A stretch of 64,000 nt of DNA from a virus. The translations under genes and the position numbers were made by a program. Of the stretch, positions 33,162-43,552 are shown one piece after another (the first letter of the stretch is position 1; every line of letters begins with the position of its first letter). Below the pieces are notes generated by a model. It did not search any database. It worked only from the letters and a program-made list of their open reading frames with translations, and was not told where the DNA came from. The stretch covers positions 1 to 64,000 of IMG/VR virus record IMGVR_UViG_3300046787_000316. One strand, given 5' to 3'.

Positions 33162-34163
33162 TTAGTTGTTCTCATTATAAATATCTAAAAGTTTTTCTTT
33201 CCATTCCTCTGTATTAGAAAAGTGGGTTATCATCCAACTTTTAAGTTTTTCAAATTCAGTTTTACGGGTTTCGTAATCATCTTCACACATTACTTTGTAG
33301 ATTTCATAAAATGATTCTTTACTATCCGCTTTGTATTTATAGTCAAGAGGTACGTGCCAGTTTTCATGTAAAATTGGAAGTTTTCCAAAATCAACTGCTT
33401 CGAATATTCCATATCCAAATGGTTCATGTTCAAAGCAAGAGTGAGATATTCCCCAATCAAGGTTATAGAACCTCTCTTTATATTTGTAATCAAATTTGTA
33501 AACCTTTGATTTCTCAAATTTATATCCGTATTTCTTTTTATAGTATTTATTGAATGTTTCAGAATTGGTTGATATGTAAGATTTTAATCCATCTATATAT
33601 TCCAAATTTTTTCTACCTTCTGCTCTAGCTGCAAATCCTATTGTCGTAGAGTCTGAAAGTTCTTTGTTATGTTTAAATTTATAAACATTTGGAATATGGT
33701 GTAGATTTTCAGTCTGATATGGGAAATGATATAATCCAACCCATATTTTATTTTTAATTTTATCAATTAATTCCGATTCGTATTCCCAATTTCCATACCA
33801 ATGTAAGTATTCATCCTTCCCCATTTGTGACATTAAAGACACTTTGGTTAAGTTATGAAATACTATCGAGTCAATCTTTTCCAAATTTTGGTGAATAGCT
33901 CTGGTAGGAGTATAATGACCATGTAGAATATGAATACGTCTTGCACCATCTAATATTTTTATTATTTCATCTTCCGATGTTTCCCAAATATGGTCGATTT
34001 CTATCGGAAATTGTTCGTAGTTATTTGGCTTCGTTCTATGTAACAAAAGAAGTGGCTTCACTTCTAAATGAGGTGCCACTTCTTTTATCCATTCGGTTAC
34101 CCACATATCTGCCCCACTATTAAACCAGGGCCCACCAGCGGTGGTGTAAAAAACATCATACAT
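33162..34163 (-). CDS. Glycosyltransferase (GT-B type) within the fibre cluster
   Basis: A 333-residue protein with GT-B features: an N-terminal domain with a GGPWFNSGADMWV loop, a middle strand TIGFAARAEGRKNLEYIDGL typical of GT4 proteins at the start of the donor domain, and SCFEHEPFGYGIFEAVDFGK, the E-x7-E-like donor motif (EPFGYGIFEA). The substrate cannot be read. Lying 3 bases downstream of the S74 fibre gene and 5 bases upstream of the Hint-LamG gene, it may glycosylate fibres or other virion proteins. Confidence 0.75.
   Translation of the reverse strand: MYDVFYTTAGGPWFNSGADMWVTEWIKEVAPHLEVKPLLLLHRTKPNNYEQFPIEIDHIWETSEDEIIKILDGARRIHILHGHYTPTRAIHQNLEKIDSIVFHNLTKVSLMSQMGKDEYLHWYGNWEYESELIDKIKNKIWVGLYHFPYQTENLHHIPNVYKFKHNKELSDSTTIGFAARAEGRKNLEYIDGLKSYISTNSETFNKYYKKKYGYKFEKSKVYKFDYKYKERFYNLDWGISHSCFEHEPFGYGIFEAVDFGKLPILHENWHVPLDYKYKADSKESFYEIYKVMCEDDYETRKTEFEKLKSWMITHFSNTEEWKEKLLDIYNENN
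33176..33184 (-). promoter_or_regulatory. Late motif ATATTTATA
   Basis: Exact nonamer 19 nt before the ATG of the Hint-LamG protein, inside the end of the glycosyltransferase gene. Confidence 0.55.
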
Positions 34164-34166
34164 TGA

Positions 34167-37079
34167 TTATAAACCTTTTTTCTTTTTTAATGTTTCTACT
34201 TCTACTGTAAGGTTATCTATTTTTATTTGTTGTTCTTTTATTGCTTCAACTAATAACCCCATCATTTTAGAATAATCCAATCCTAAATATCCGTTTTCTC
34301 TTTCTACTACAACTTGCGGTAATACTGCCTGAACTTCTTGTGCAATTAAACCTGTGGTTGGTGTTGTTTTTGTTACTTCATTCACATCATCATTCCATTC
34401 CCAAGTTACACCATTCAATTTCTTAACTTTATCCAAAGCATTTGTAATAGTTTGAATATTGTTTTTGTGTCGTCTATCCGAAGTATAGAATGCGGTAATA
34501 TCGCCTGTTGCGGTAATAGTTCCGTTAATTGTTAAGTTACCAAATGTTGGAGTAGCGTTTGTTGCTACCGATTGTCCAATTGATATCGTTACTGCGCCGG
34601 TTGCCCCACTTACACTAACACCCGTCCCAGCTACTGCCGAAGTTACACCGGTATTACTAATGGTAGAATTACCTGTTCCAGATGATACCGATATTCCCGT
34701 ACCTGCTATATTTGTAGTTACAGTATTGGTATCAGTTACCGATTCAGTTCCCGTACTATACCCCGTAACGTGCCCGTATGTATCAAATGTTAATGCTGAT
34801 ACATAAGTTCTACTTGTAGCGCTTAAATTAGCTGCGGTAGATGTATCGGCATGGCTAATAGTAACTGCTCCAGTTGCTCCACTCACATCAATAGCGTTTC
34901 CTGCTACTGCCGATGTTACACCTGTATTTGTAATAGTAGATGCTCCCGTTGCCGAACTCACCGATATACCCGTACCTGCTACGTTTGAAGTTACACCTGC
35001 ATTGTTTAGAGTTATAGTCCCACCCAATGATACCAATCCACCGCCAGTCATTCCCGTTCCAGCGGTTACGGTTACGGATGAATTACTCAATTGCCCGTTT
35101 GTAATTCCACTTATTTGAGATGAGCCGGATACTAAATTTGGTATTGTTATATTAGATGAACCATCGAATGATGTTCCGTTAATCAATCTAGCAGTCAATA
35201 ACGTATTTGCAGTAGATGCGTTTCCAACTATTGTTCCAACAATACTACCGGTTACTTGTAAATTTCCTGGAATAGAAACAGTATCATTATCTACATAAAT
35301 CTGCGATGAACTAATATGGTCGCCACCAACTGAAACTGCTAATCGATTTGAAGTTAATCCAACTTCCGAACCCAATGCTCCAGTGTTACGAGGGCCAGAT
35401 ATAAACATACCACCACTATATGCACTACCACTTGATTTTTGATAAATCCATCTTTCATTTTCGGAATCCCAAAATAAAGAACCCGTTCCTGCGGTTGAGC
35501 CTGAATCAAATACAGATATACCACCAAATCTAACAGCAGGTGTATCGTTATTTAAGTTAATAATATTAGTTCCAATTGAAACTACCGATGCTGATATATT
35601 TTGTAAAGATGAACTACCTTGTACAATCATATCACCACTTATATACATTGAACCCGTTATAGTCTGTGTTCCTGTGAATATATTAGATGAATTGGTTCTT
35701 GCAAAAGTTCCACTAATTGCTTCATTAGCCGCCAATCTTTGTTCGTGATTTGATGCGGTTAGTATTAATGATGCACTTATTGTAGCTAATCCACTAAATC
35801 TACCATCCACACTTGATGTGTGAGATTGGATAGATGTTAATTTAGCATCTTGTGCATTATTTGTAGATAACGCAGTTGCGGCAGATGCTTCAACATTACT
35901 TAAACGTAAATCTTGTGCGTTATTTGTAGTAATATCTGAACCTGTGTAAGCTATTAATGCTGCTATTTTATCGTTAATACTACCTGTATATGTTGCTAAT
36001 GTTTGAAATTTCGCATCAGTTGAACCCGTAGCAGATGTTAAAGAGTTTAATGTATTCAAACTCAATCCACCAACTACACCAGTATTATCTACAAACTTAA
36101 TAGAGCCAGTTGAAAGATATAAATCTTTAAAATAATTTGTAGATGAACCTAAATCAAATGTATTAGCTGAATCAGGTAATACGGATGATGAAATGTGAAT
36201 TTCGTTATTATTATCAATTGTAATAGCAGGTGTATCCCATTGCCCTCCACCAAATAAGTGAGTGTGGGCATGTGAACCTGTTCTATATGGTCCTATATAA
36301 ATATCAGCAGCGGTAGTGGTTAAATATGCATCATTTTCATATCCTAAAACTCCAGCCGAATAATTTGATGAGTTTAATCCTAAATCTAAAAAGTCACGAG
36401 TTTCGCTTGAAATATCATTCCAAAGAACTAAGTCGGTTGATGCATTTGAACCACTTCCAAAGTTTTTAATGTTAACTTCAACAAAACTTTCATTTTTAGA
36501 TGATTGGAATGTTGCAATGTTAAACGAATCCCCATTATCAACAATTAATCTTTCCGGCTGAGCCGCGTTGAATCCGGTTGTTCCAACTCCAATTGTTGAA
36601 CCACTATTAGTAATTTGTATAGCGGATGCACCAGCTATACTATGTTCATCCGTAAAATATGCTAAATGATTTTCTGAACCTGTTATATTACTAGCTCTAA
36701 AGTACCCCGTATTCAATGAATGGGACATATATACCGAACCATTGAAGATATGGGTATCATCTGCACTATCACCAAATTGAGTTGAACCACTTTCATATAA
36801 AACAGAAGAAGATACGACTGAAGTGTGTATCTCTTTTGCTGTTATAGTTCCACCAATGATAACGTTACCATCGATTTTTGCGTTTCCGGTAATATCCAAT
36901 GATGAACCCGAAATACCTGCTACCGATAAATTACTCCCCGTACCAATTGCGGATAGTGTTACATCGCCAGAATCTAATCCAATTTGTAGAGTTCCTAATG
37001 TTGTATTTACATACGGCTCTCCGAATGCTAACGAACCTGATTTCTGTGCGGTTGTCCCACGTCTAAATTTAAGTGCCAT
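34167..37079 (-). CDS. Tail fibre protein with C-terminal S74 chaperone domain, 970 residues
   Basis: Trimeric-fibre type protein. The N-terminus LKFRRGTTAQKSGSLAFGEP matches the adaptor seen in the other fibres. The shaft has repeats with NAQDxxL and TGSxxTK, then a module FGGISVFDSGSTAGTGSLFW shared with the 746-residue fibre, and beta-helical repeats with AGTGISVSSxTG near the end. The C-terminal about 110 residues form an S74 intramolecular chaperone: YTSDRRHKNNI (catalytic Ser and Lys), TGLIAQEVQAVLPQVV and a coiled coil. S74 domains assist trimer folding and cut themselves off. Confidence 0.88.
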   Translation of the reverse strand: MALKFRRGTTAQKSGSLAFGEPYVNTTLGTLQIGLDSGDVTLSAIGTGSNLSVAGISGSSLDITGNAKIDGNVIIGGTITAKEIHTSVVSSSVLYESGSTQFGDSADDTHIFNGSVYMSHSLNTGYFRASNITGSENHLAYFTDEHSIAGASAIQITNSGSTIGVGTTGFNAAQPERLIVDNGDSFNIATFQSSKNESFVEVNIKNFGSGSNASTDLVLWNDISSETRDFLDLGLNSSNYSAGVLGYENDAYLTTTAADIYIGPYRTGSHAHTHLFGGGQWDTPAITIDNNNEIHISSSVLPDSANTFDLGSSTNYFKDLYLSTGSIKFVDNTGVVGGLSLNTLNSLTSATGSTDAKFQTLATYTGSINDKIAALIAYTGSDITTNNAQDLRLSNVEASAATALSTNNAQDAKLTSIQSHTSSVDGRFSGLATISASLILTASNHEQRLAANEAISGTFARTNSSNIFTGTQTITGSMYISGDMIVQGSSSLQNISASVVSIGTNIINLNNDTPAVRFGGISVFDSGSTAGTGSLFWDSENERWIYQKSSGSAYSGGMFISGPRNTGALGSEVGLTSNRLAVSVGGDHISSSQIYVDNDTVSIPGNLQVTGSIVGTIVGNASTANTLLTARLINGTSFDGSSNITIPNLVSGSSQISGITNGQLSNSSVTVTAGTGMTGGGLVSLGGTITLNNAGVTSNVAGTGISVSSATGASTITNTGVTSAVAGNAIDVSGATGAVTISHADTSTAANLSATSRTYVSALTFDTYGHVTGYSTGTESVTDTNTVTTNIAGTGISVSSGTGNSTISNTGVTSAVAGTGVSVSGATGAVTISIGQSVATNATPTFGNLTINGTITATGDITAFYTSDRRHKNNIQTITNALDKVKKLNGVTWEWNDDVNEVTKTTPTTGLIAQEVQAVLPQVVVERENGYLGLDYSKMMGLLVEAIKEQQIKIDNLTVEVETLKKKKGL

Positions 37080-37139
37080 CTAGTTTACCTTTTTTTTAGT
37101 ACGGTTAATTATGTTGTTATAGTAACTCTTATAAGTATC

Positions 37140-39662
37140 TTATTTTTGTTCCAATCTATCAACTTTTGCAGATAATTCTTTAACTGCTTCAATTAATAAT
37201 GGAATTAATTTTTCATATTGAACTGCTTTATATCCAGTATCTCTGTTTGTAACTAATTGTGGTAATATACTTTCAATCTCTTGTGCAATTACCCCCACAT
37301 CATTTCCTTTGTGAGAATGTATTTCTTCAAATCCTTCTTTCCAATCATACGTGTTACCACTAATTTGATTTACTTTTTCTAAAGCGTTTGGAATTGGGAT
37401 AATATTTTCTTTTAATCTGATATCCGATGAGTAAAATGCGGTAATATCACCTGTTGCTATAATTTCACCAGCTACACCGGTTGGCGATACATTAACACCA
37501 ATTGAATTGAATTGATAATTCCCAACTGAACCACTATGAATACCGCTACCTTTCAATTCGTATGAACCCGTAACTGCTTCCAATGAAGTCAATCTACCAT
37601 TTTGCGTAGTGTTTAACGTATCATTTGAACCCGTATAAGTATTTAACGATGATAGTATATCAATCACTTGTGATGAACCGGATACTACCCCTCCTATCAG
37701 ATTAGCTGTAATGTTGCCATTTGTAATAGTAAAATCAACAGTATTGGAATCAGTTGATGCCGATACTATATTTGTTCCACCTAATACTTGAATAGAACCA
37801 CTCAATACTCCTTCAACATTCAACTTAGTTTTAATAGTTGTATCAATTGATGAAGTAAATGAATTTAATTCAGAAAGGCTGATATCCACACTTGCGGATT
37901 TAGCTTCTAAATTATCCAAGCGGCTATCAGCCGATGTGGTGAATTGATTTATATAATGTAAACTACTACTAGCCGATGAAGTAAATTGATTTAACGAATC
38001 TATTGCCGCTGATAAATTACCAGGGTCTAATACACTAATTCTATAATCAAAACTTTCACTAACCGCATCGTATGAATTTGAAAAATCAGTAAATACTGAT
38101 GCTGAAAAGAAGTTAATAGAAGCGCTGAATAAATTTAGTGATGCGGTTGTTTGGTGTATTGATGTTAAATCACTTAATACACTTGCACTAAACGTATTTA
38201 AACTTGCCGTTGAACTTTGTACTTCTACAAATTTAGTATCAATTGAGCTTGTATAAGTTTGTAATACTAAATCTTTTGATTCTTGTGAACCACTAAATGT
38301 ATTTAATAATGAAACAGAGTTATCAATACTAGCCGAAGTTGTTTCTAAATTACCCAAACGACTAGCTGCGCTTGAAGTGAATGTATTTAAACTAGCAGTG
38401 GCTACTCCTACATTATCAAATTTAGTATCAACCGAACCAGTATAGGTTGCCAATGTTACTAATCTATTTTCAATTGATGCCGTTTCGTTATTAATATGTA
38501 CAATACTAACATCAACACTTGATGATTTGGTTTGTAAATTTGTTAATCTACTATCTACCGATGTTGAAAATGCCCTAAAATCGGTTGAACCTGATAATAC
38601 ACCATCTCCACCTGCTAATAATATTTTTGATTCTAAATCTTTCTTACCAGCTTTCCAATAATCAGTAGTTGAATCCCATAATAATGAACCCGATATAGTT
38701 GAACCACCCGTTGCATCTTTTGTATAAATTCCAGCTTCGGTAGCAGAACCACCAAAGTTTAATTCTAATATGTTTTCACCAATATTAACTTGAGTTGAGT
38801 TAATTTGAGTAGTTGTTCCATTCACTGTTAAGTTTCCTAATACAGTCACATCTACTCCACTTAAATCTATTGCAGTTTTAAGAGATGATGTATATGAATG
38901 AATTTCTGCCAAAGAAACATCAACTGATGCTGATTTAGATTCTAAATTAGATAGTCTACCTAATGCGCTTGAACTAAATGAATTTAAACTTGCAGTTGAA
39001 CTTTGTACTTCTACAAATTTAGTATCAATCGATGCAGTATAAGTTGCTAAAGTTAAATTTTTAGATTCTTCCGAAGCACTGAATACATTCAAACTTGCCG
39101 TTGAATATTGTGTTTGTAAGAATTTTGCATTAACAGAACTTGTATAAGTTGCTAAAGTTAAATTTTTAGATTCTTCCGAAGCGCTAAATGAATTTAAACT
39201 TGAAGTAGAATATTGTGTTTCTAAAAATTTAGATGAAACCGATGCCGAAAATTCTCTTACATCGCCTATACCTTCGATTGCTCCTGATATAAATGAAGCA
39301 GATACAGTTTCAACATATATACGTTTGTACCATTTATCCTCTGAACCTAAATCATAAGTTTTAGTTATGTTTGGAATGATATCAGAATCTAAGTCAGCAT
39401 TAATCGTAATCGAATCGGTAGTCTGGTCACCAATTGTGATATTACCACCAAGTACAACGTTACCACTAATATATGCGTTTGAAGCAGTCAAATCGCCACT
39501 CAATATCATTGAGCCGATATTTTCTTCATTTAACTTTGCTAAAGTTACAATATTAGTATCACTTCCTACTTGTAATGAGCCAGAGTTTTTATGTAAGTAT
39601 AATTCGCCATCCATTAATGATACCGAACCCGAACCTCTTCTTATTTGAAATATAGCTGCCAT
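37140..39662 (-). CDS. Tail fibre protein with C-terminal S74 chaperone domain, 840 residues
   Basis: N-terminus AAIFQIRRGSGSVSLMDGEL is the shared adaptor. The shaft carries many copies of a heptad-like unit of the type YTSSVNAKFLQTQYSTASLN and FSASEESKNLTLATYT, giving a long coiled coil. A central beta module (INIGENILEL-like, SGSLLWDSTTDYWKAG) matches other fibres. The C-terminus YSSDIRLKENIIPIPNALEK, VGVIAQEIESILPQLV is an S74 chaperone. Protein repeats imply repeats at DNA level, prone to slippage or recombination. Confidence 0.85.
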   Translation of the reverse strand: MAAIFQIRRGSGSVSLMDGELYLHKNSGSLQVGSDTNIVTLAKLNEENIGSMILSGDLTASNAYISGNVVLGGNITIGDQTTDSITINADLDSDIIPNITKTYDLGSEDKWYKRIYVETVSASFISGAIEGIGDVREFSASVSSKFLETQYSTSSLNSFSASEESKNLTLATYTSSVNAKFLQTQYSTASLNVFSASEESKNLTLATYTASIDTKFVEVQSSTASLNSFSSSALGRLSNLESKSASVDVSLAEIHSYTSSLKTAIDLSGVDVTVLGNLTVNGTTTQINSTQVNIGENILELNFGGSATEAGIYTKDATGGSTISGSLLWDSTTDYWKAGKKDLESKILLAGGDGVLSGSTDFRAFSTSVDSRLTNLQTKSSSVDVSIVHINNETASIENRLVTLATYTGSVDTKFDNVGVATASLNTFTSSAASRLGNLETTSASIDNSVSLLNTFSGSQESKDLVLQTYTSSIDTKFVEVQSSTASLNTFSASVLSDLTSIHQTTASLNLFSASINFFSASVFTDFSNSYDAVSESFDYRISVLDPGNLSAAIDSLNQFTSSASSSLHYINQFTTSADSRLDNLEAKSASVDISLSELNSFTSSIDTTIKTKLNVEGVLSGSIQVLGGTNIVSASTDSNTVDFTITNGNITANLIGGVVSGSSQVIDILSSLNTYTGSNDTLNTTQNGRLTSLEAVTGSYELKGSGIHSGSVGNYQFNSIGVNVSPTGVAGEIIATGDITAFYSSDIRLKENIIPIPNALEKVNQISGNTYDWKEGFEEIHSHKGNDVGVIAQEIESILPQLVTNRDTGYKAVQYEKLIPLLIEAVKELSAKVDRLEQK

Positions 39663-39681
39663 TTAATTCTTTTATGTTTCT

Positions 39682-39690
39682 TATAAATAT
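39682..39690 (-). promoter_or_regulatory. Late motif ATATTTATA
   Basis: Exact nonamer 19 nt before the ATG of the 840-residue fibre. Confidence 0.55.
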
Positions 39691-39691
39691 G

Positions 39692-40489
39692 TTATATATT
39701 AAAATCCAAATCACCTGATGGATTTATGTATTTTGCTAAATGATAATAGTTTGCCGTAATACTACCAGTTGTTACATTAAACGATGATGCGCTTATTGAA
39801 AGGTAAGTGTTGCCAGCTATTACTACATCCATTGAACCCGTTCTAGCCAAAACTTGAGTATTTTCGGTATCATCTGCTATGTACCCAATCTTACCAGCGC
39901 TTGGGTCTAAATTAAAATCAAATGTATTTGCAGTAGTTCCTCCACCAACTTCGGCACCATTTAATAAAAATGAACCCGTTATGGAAACTGAACCTGTAAA
40001 TGTATGGGTATCATCTAATGTGTTACCAAAATTAGAACTACCACTTTCGAATAATATCGATGATGATATTACGGAAATATTAAATTGTCTGGCATTTACT
40101 TCTCCAAAAACAGTCAAATTATCCGTTATAGTAGTTGAACCGGATACAATTAAACTTCCACTCAATATTGCAGAACTACCGGTTATATCTCCTAATATAT
40201 CGATACTACCATTTCCAACAATATCTCTTCCTACATATAAATCTCTTTGAATGTTTACATCTTGCGATACAATTACTTCACCGAATGAACCCGTTTGAGT
40301 TAGGGTAATTGAACCGGTGTTTATTACGTTGGTTGTTAATACTTCCTCAATTGACTCAATAGAACCCGAACGCTTAATGAATAATTTACCATCATAAGTG
40401 TTTACCGCAATTTCTCCCACATTGAGAGATGAGGTCGTAGGTACTTTACCAGGAAGCGCAGAACGCTTTAGTATAATATTTTGAGCCAT
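39692..40489 (-). CDS. Short fibre-family protein, 265 residues
   Basis: The N-terminus AQNIILKRSALPGKVPTTSS, LNVGEIAVNTYDGKLFIKRS is the adaptor of this family and closely matches the next upstream gene. The body is a series of GSxxIxGxLxVxGS beta repeats. It has no S74 domain and ends NYYHLAKYINPSGDLDFNI. It is probably a short fibre or connector. Its C-terminal segment VISSSILFESGSSNFGNTLD is close to VVSSSVLYESGSTQFGDSAD in the 970-residue fibre. Confidence 0.7.
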   Translation of the reverse strand: MAQNIILKRSALPGKVPTTSSLNVGEIAVNTYDGKLFIKRSGSIESIEEVLTTNVINTGSITLTQTGSFGEVIVSQDVNIQRDLYVGRDIVGNGSIDILGDITGSSAILSGSLIVSGSTTITDNLTVFGEVNARQFNISVISSSILFESGSSNFGNTLDDTHTFTGSVSITGSFLLNGAEVGGGTTANTFDFNLDPSAGKIGYIADDTENTQVLARTGSMDVVIAGNTYLSISASSFNVTTGSITANYYHLAKYINPSGDLDFNI

Positions 40490-40541
40490 ATATATGGAAT
40501 TCTTTAAAGTTATATAACAACAACGTAGTATATACTACCCC

Positions 40542-40550
40542 TATAAATAT
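40542..40550 (-). promoter_or_regulatory. Late motif ATATTTATA
   Basis: Exact nonamer 52 nt before the ATG of the 265-residue fibre protein, directly after the terminator of the preceding gene. Confidence 0.55.
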
Positions 40551-40561
40551 ATTATAAAAAC

Positions 40562-40583
40562 AAAAACCCTTCCGAAGAAGGGT
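40562..40583 (-). terminator. Intrinsic terminator after the 212-residue fibre gene
   Basis: Minus strand: ACCCTTC-TTCG-GAAGGGT, a perfect 7-bp stem with a UUCG tetraloop, followed by five U residues. Confidence 0.9.
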
Positions 40584-40605
40584 CTTATAGTAATTTTATT
40601 TAATT

Positions 40606-41244
40606 TTAGAATTCACCACCATCCGAGCCGGCTTCTAATGCTGATAATCGATTTGCTACTGAACCACTAAATGCAAGTATATCTCCAATTCCGTAAAATG
40701 ACCCACTAAATCCATTTGTTGTGTCAAATTTACCTCTTACTTCTTCGTTATATCGGAATTCAATCCCACTATCTACACTAGCTATCTTGTAAAGAGAGCC
40801 ACTACCTTGTAAATATCCGATTGTTCCAGCGAATGGTTCTGAATTGAAATCGAAATCATCCGGTCTCATTGATGCGGTTACACCTGTTAGTCCTGCACCA
40901 CTACCAACGAAGATAGAAGCAGATACTGCTCCCGCTACATCGATATCACCATTTCCAATTATATCATTGGTTACATATAAATCGTTTCCAATGTTAGCAT
41001 CTTGTGATACGACTAATTCACCAAATGAACCGGTAGCTAGAATATTAATAGAACCGATTGTATCCGAACCAGCTACTACTATATCTACAATTGTATCAAC
41101 GGAGCCGGACTTATGTAAAAATGCCTTACCATCATAGGTATTCACACCAATTTCACCTACAAGTAATGTAGATTCGGTTGGTCTAGAGCCGGATATTTCC
41201 GACCTCCTATGTAGTATTATCGTTTTGTTGTTATTCGTAGCCAT
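40606..41244 (-). CDS. Short fibre-family protein, 212 residues
   Basis: Paralogue of the 265-residue protein. The N-terminus reads IILHRRSEISGSRPTESTLL, VGEIGVNTYDGKAFLHKSGS, then SGFGELVVSQDANIGNDLYV-type repeats. The end is SGSVANRLSALEAGSDGGEF. No late nonamer is seen upstream (the nearest sequence is TATCTAAATA). A strong terminator follows. Confidence 0.7.
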   Translation of the reverse strand: MATNNNKTIILHRRSEISGSRPTESTLLVGEIGVNTYDGKAFLHKSGSVDTIVDIVVAGSDTIGSINILATGSFGELVVSQDANIGNDLYVTNDIIGNGDIDVAGAVSASIFVGSGAGLTGVTASMRPDDFDFNSEPFAGTIGYLQGSGSLYKIASVDSGIEFRYNEEVRGKFDTTNGFSGSFYGIGDILAFSGSVANRLSALEAGSDGGEF

Positions 41245-41276
41245 TGTATTTAGATATTTAATTCATTTAATAATTT

Positions 41277-41303
41277 AAAAAATCCCCCATTTTTCAGGGG
41301 GAT
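41277..41303 (-). terminator. Intrinsic terminator after the 746-residue fibre gene
   Basis: Minus strand: ATCCCCC pairs perfectly with GGGGGAT across an 8-nt loop (TGAAAAAT), followed by a run of six U. Confidence 0.9.
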
Positions 41304-41311
41304 ATGATTAT

Positions 41312-43552
41312 TTAGAATGAACCACCATCTATTACATTACTCATTACGAAATCAGTTCCATCCCATTGTGCAATATCACCAACATTAGTAGGTGCTACTA
41401 CAAATTCAATGTTACCAACTGCGCTTCTAAATGCTAAACGTTTTGATGAACCTGCTCCCGGTATATTAATAGAACCCGTTACATTCGCTGCTACTGCTAC
41501 GCTTGAACTGAATTCATTTGTTGTACCATTATATTTAAAACTTGCAGTAGTACCTGCCACTTCAAATCCAGCACCATCTGCCGTTGCATTATTTGTAGAA
41601 CCACTTGCTAAAGTAATTAACTTATCTTCAACAACTAAGTTATTAGTATTTAATGTTACAGTGTTACCCTGAACTACTAAGTCACCACCTACGATTACAT
41701 CACCTGCCGTTGTTACTTTATTGAAGGTTACATCATTAGTTGTACCTAAACCTTGTATTGTACCAGTACCTTCCAATGTAGTTAATCTACTATCAGCGTT
41801 TGATGCCGATGCTATTAACGAACCACTCACTACACCGATTTCAGTAAACTTAGTTATAGCAGATGCTGTAAATGCGTTTAATGCGGTTGTAGAAGTATTT
41901 GATGAAGTGTATGCGTTTAATGCTGCTATTGATATACTTGCAGCTGATGCTGAACTTATCAATGAACCACTCACTACACCAATTTCGGTAAATTTAGTAT
42001 TAGCCGAAGATGTGAAAGAGTTTAAATTAGAAATACTTACATCTTGTGAATCATTTGTAATCTTTGCAGCAGATGCTGAAGCGATTAATGAACCACTAAC
42101 AACTCCAATTTCAGTAAACTTAGTATCAACTGAACCTGTATAAGTTGCTAATGTAGAATTTTTAGATTCTTGTGAAGATGTGAAGGAGTTTAAGTTTGTG
42201 ATAGAAACTCCAACGCCAGAACCAACGTTTGCAACAACTGCTGCGATTGAGGCTGAAATCGAACCACTAAAATCTGTATATCCAGTTGTATCTGAAATTA
42301 CGATTTGTGATGAACCACTAACTACACCATTCGTTGCTGCGATTGAACCTACAAATGTAGTCGCAGTTACCGAACCTGTTATGATTAAGTTACCACCAAC
42401 TGAAATTGTTGCGTTATCAGTTGATTGCTCAATAATCGAATCACTAATATGGTCATCGCTTGTAGCTAATGTAATTTTTCCTCTTGTCAATCCTGCTTCA
42501 TTACCCAATGAGCCACTATTTTCAGGCCCAGCAATTAATCTAGCAGAATTATATGTTTCACCTGAACCGGATGGGTGTTGGTACAACCAATGGTTGTTTA
42601 ACGAATCCCAAAATAATGAGCCAGATGCTCCTGCTCCCGAACCCGAATCTGCTACCGAAATACCACCAAATCTAACGGCAGGTGTTGCTGTATTTAATAC
42701 AATTGTATTTTGCCCAATATCTAAAGCCGATGCGGTTACATTGAATAACGATGATGAACCATAAACAATTAAGTCGTTTGTGATATACATCGAACCGGTA
42801 ATAACTTGATTACCTTGAAATGTATTTGAACCAGTAGTTGCGTATGTTAATCCAACTGCTTCTAAATCTGCGATAGCAGTTGCTGCAGCTGATGCCGATG
42901 AGATTAAGCTTCCACTAACAACACCAATTTCAGTCATTTTTGTATTAACCGAAGAACTGAATGTGTTTAAGTTTGCTATCGAAATATCTTGTGAATCATT
43001 TGTAGTTTTTGCAGCTGATGCTGAACTTATCAATGAACCACTAACAACTCCAATTTCTGTGAATTTTGTATCAACTGAACCAGTGTAAGTTGCTAATGTA
43101 GAATTCTTAGATTCCTGCGAAGATGTAAATGAATTTAATAATGTTACAGAGTTACCAATAGAACCACCGCCAATAGAAGCACTTAATGCGTTTATCGAAG
43201 TTGCTACCGATGAACTGAAATTACTAATGTTACCTTCCAAGTTAATGGCGTCATTTCCACCACTTCCAAGTAAGTATAAGGTTGCACTACCACTTGCGTA
43301 GTAAGGAACACCTTTAACCATTCCGTTATAAGTTCCTGCTGAAAATGTATTCGGTGCAGAATCTCCTATTAAAAATCGGTTAGTAGCTTGTACTTGACCA
43401 TTTTCAGGAACAGCAAATACTAAAGATGACCCATTGGTTACCGTTAGATTTGATGAACCAGATGCGATTACTATCTCACCTTTTTGTAAGGATGAGGTTA
43501 CCGCCGATAGGGATTCTAAACTACCCCTTCTGTGTTTAATTATTTGTGCCAT
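41312..43552 (-). CDS. Fibre-family protein with coiled-coil repeats, 746 residues
   Basis: N-terminus AQIIKHRRGSLESLSAVTSS, QKGEIVIASG is the adaptor. The shaft has at least six copies of a unit containing KFTEIGVVSGSLI(S/A)SAS and three of LNSFTSSQESKN-type. The middle module AVRFGGISVADSGSGAGASG, SLFWDSLNNHWLYQHPSGSG matches the 970-residue fibre. The C-terminus is a beta domain ending GDIAQWDGTDFVMSNVIDGG, with no S74 chaperone. It is flanked by a terminator and has a near-match late motif (ATATTTATT) upstream. Confidence 0.8.
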   Translation of the reverse strand: MAQIIKHRRGSLESLSAVTSSLQKGEIVIASGSSNLTVTNGSSLVFAVPENGQVQATNRFLIGDSAPNTFSAGTYNGMVKGVPYYASGSATLYLLGSGGNDAINLEGNISNFSSSVATSINALSASIGGGSIGNSVTLLNSFTSSQESKNSTLATYTGSVDTKFTEIGVVSGSLISSASAAKTTNDSQDISIANLNTFSSSVNTKMTEIGVVSGSLISSASAAATAIADLEAVGLTYATTGSNTFQGNQVITGSMYITNDLIVYGSSSLFNVTASALDIGQNTIVLNTATPAVRFGGISVADSGSGAGASGSLFWDSLNNHWLYQHPSGSGETYNSARLIAGPENSGSLGNEAGLTRGKITLATSDDHISDSIIEQSTDNATISVGGNLIITGSVTATTFVGSIAATNGVVSGSSQIVISDTTGYTDFSGSISASIAAVVANVGSGVGVSITNLNSFTSSQESKNSTLATYTGSVDTKFTEIGVVSGSLIASASAAKITNDSQDVSISNLNSFTSSANTKFTEIGVVSGSLISSASAASISIAALNAYTSSNTSTTALNAFTASAITKFTEIGVVSGSLIASASNADSRLTTLEGTGTIQGLGTTNDVTFNKVTTAGDVIVGGDLVVQGNTVTLNTNNLVVEDKLITLASGSTNNATADGAGFEVAGTTASFKYNGTTNEFSSSVAVAANVTGSINIPGAGSSKRLAFRSAVGNIEFVVAPTNVGDIAQWDGTDFVMSNVIDGGSF

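Noticed and set aside
33290-33517. A 75-residue minus-strand frame inside the glycosyltransferase gene
   Set aside because: It lies wholly within a well-supported gene in another frame and shows no domain.
37140-43552. Repeats in the fibre genes as a CRISPR- or DGR-like variable region
   Set aside because: The repeats are in-frame protein repeats with codon-level variation; there is no reverse transcriptase, template repeat or spacer pattern in the window.
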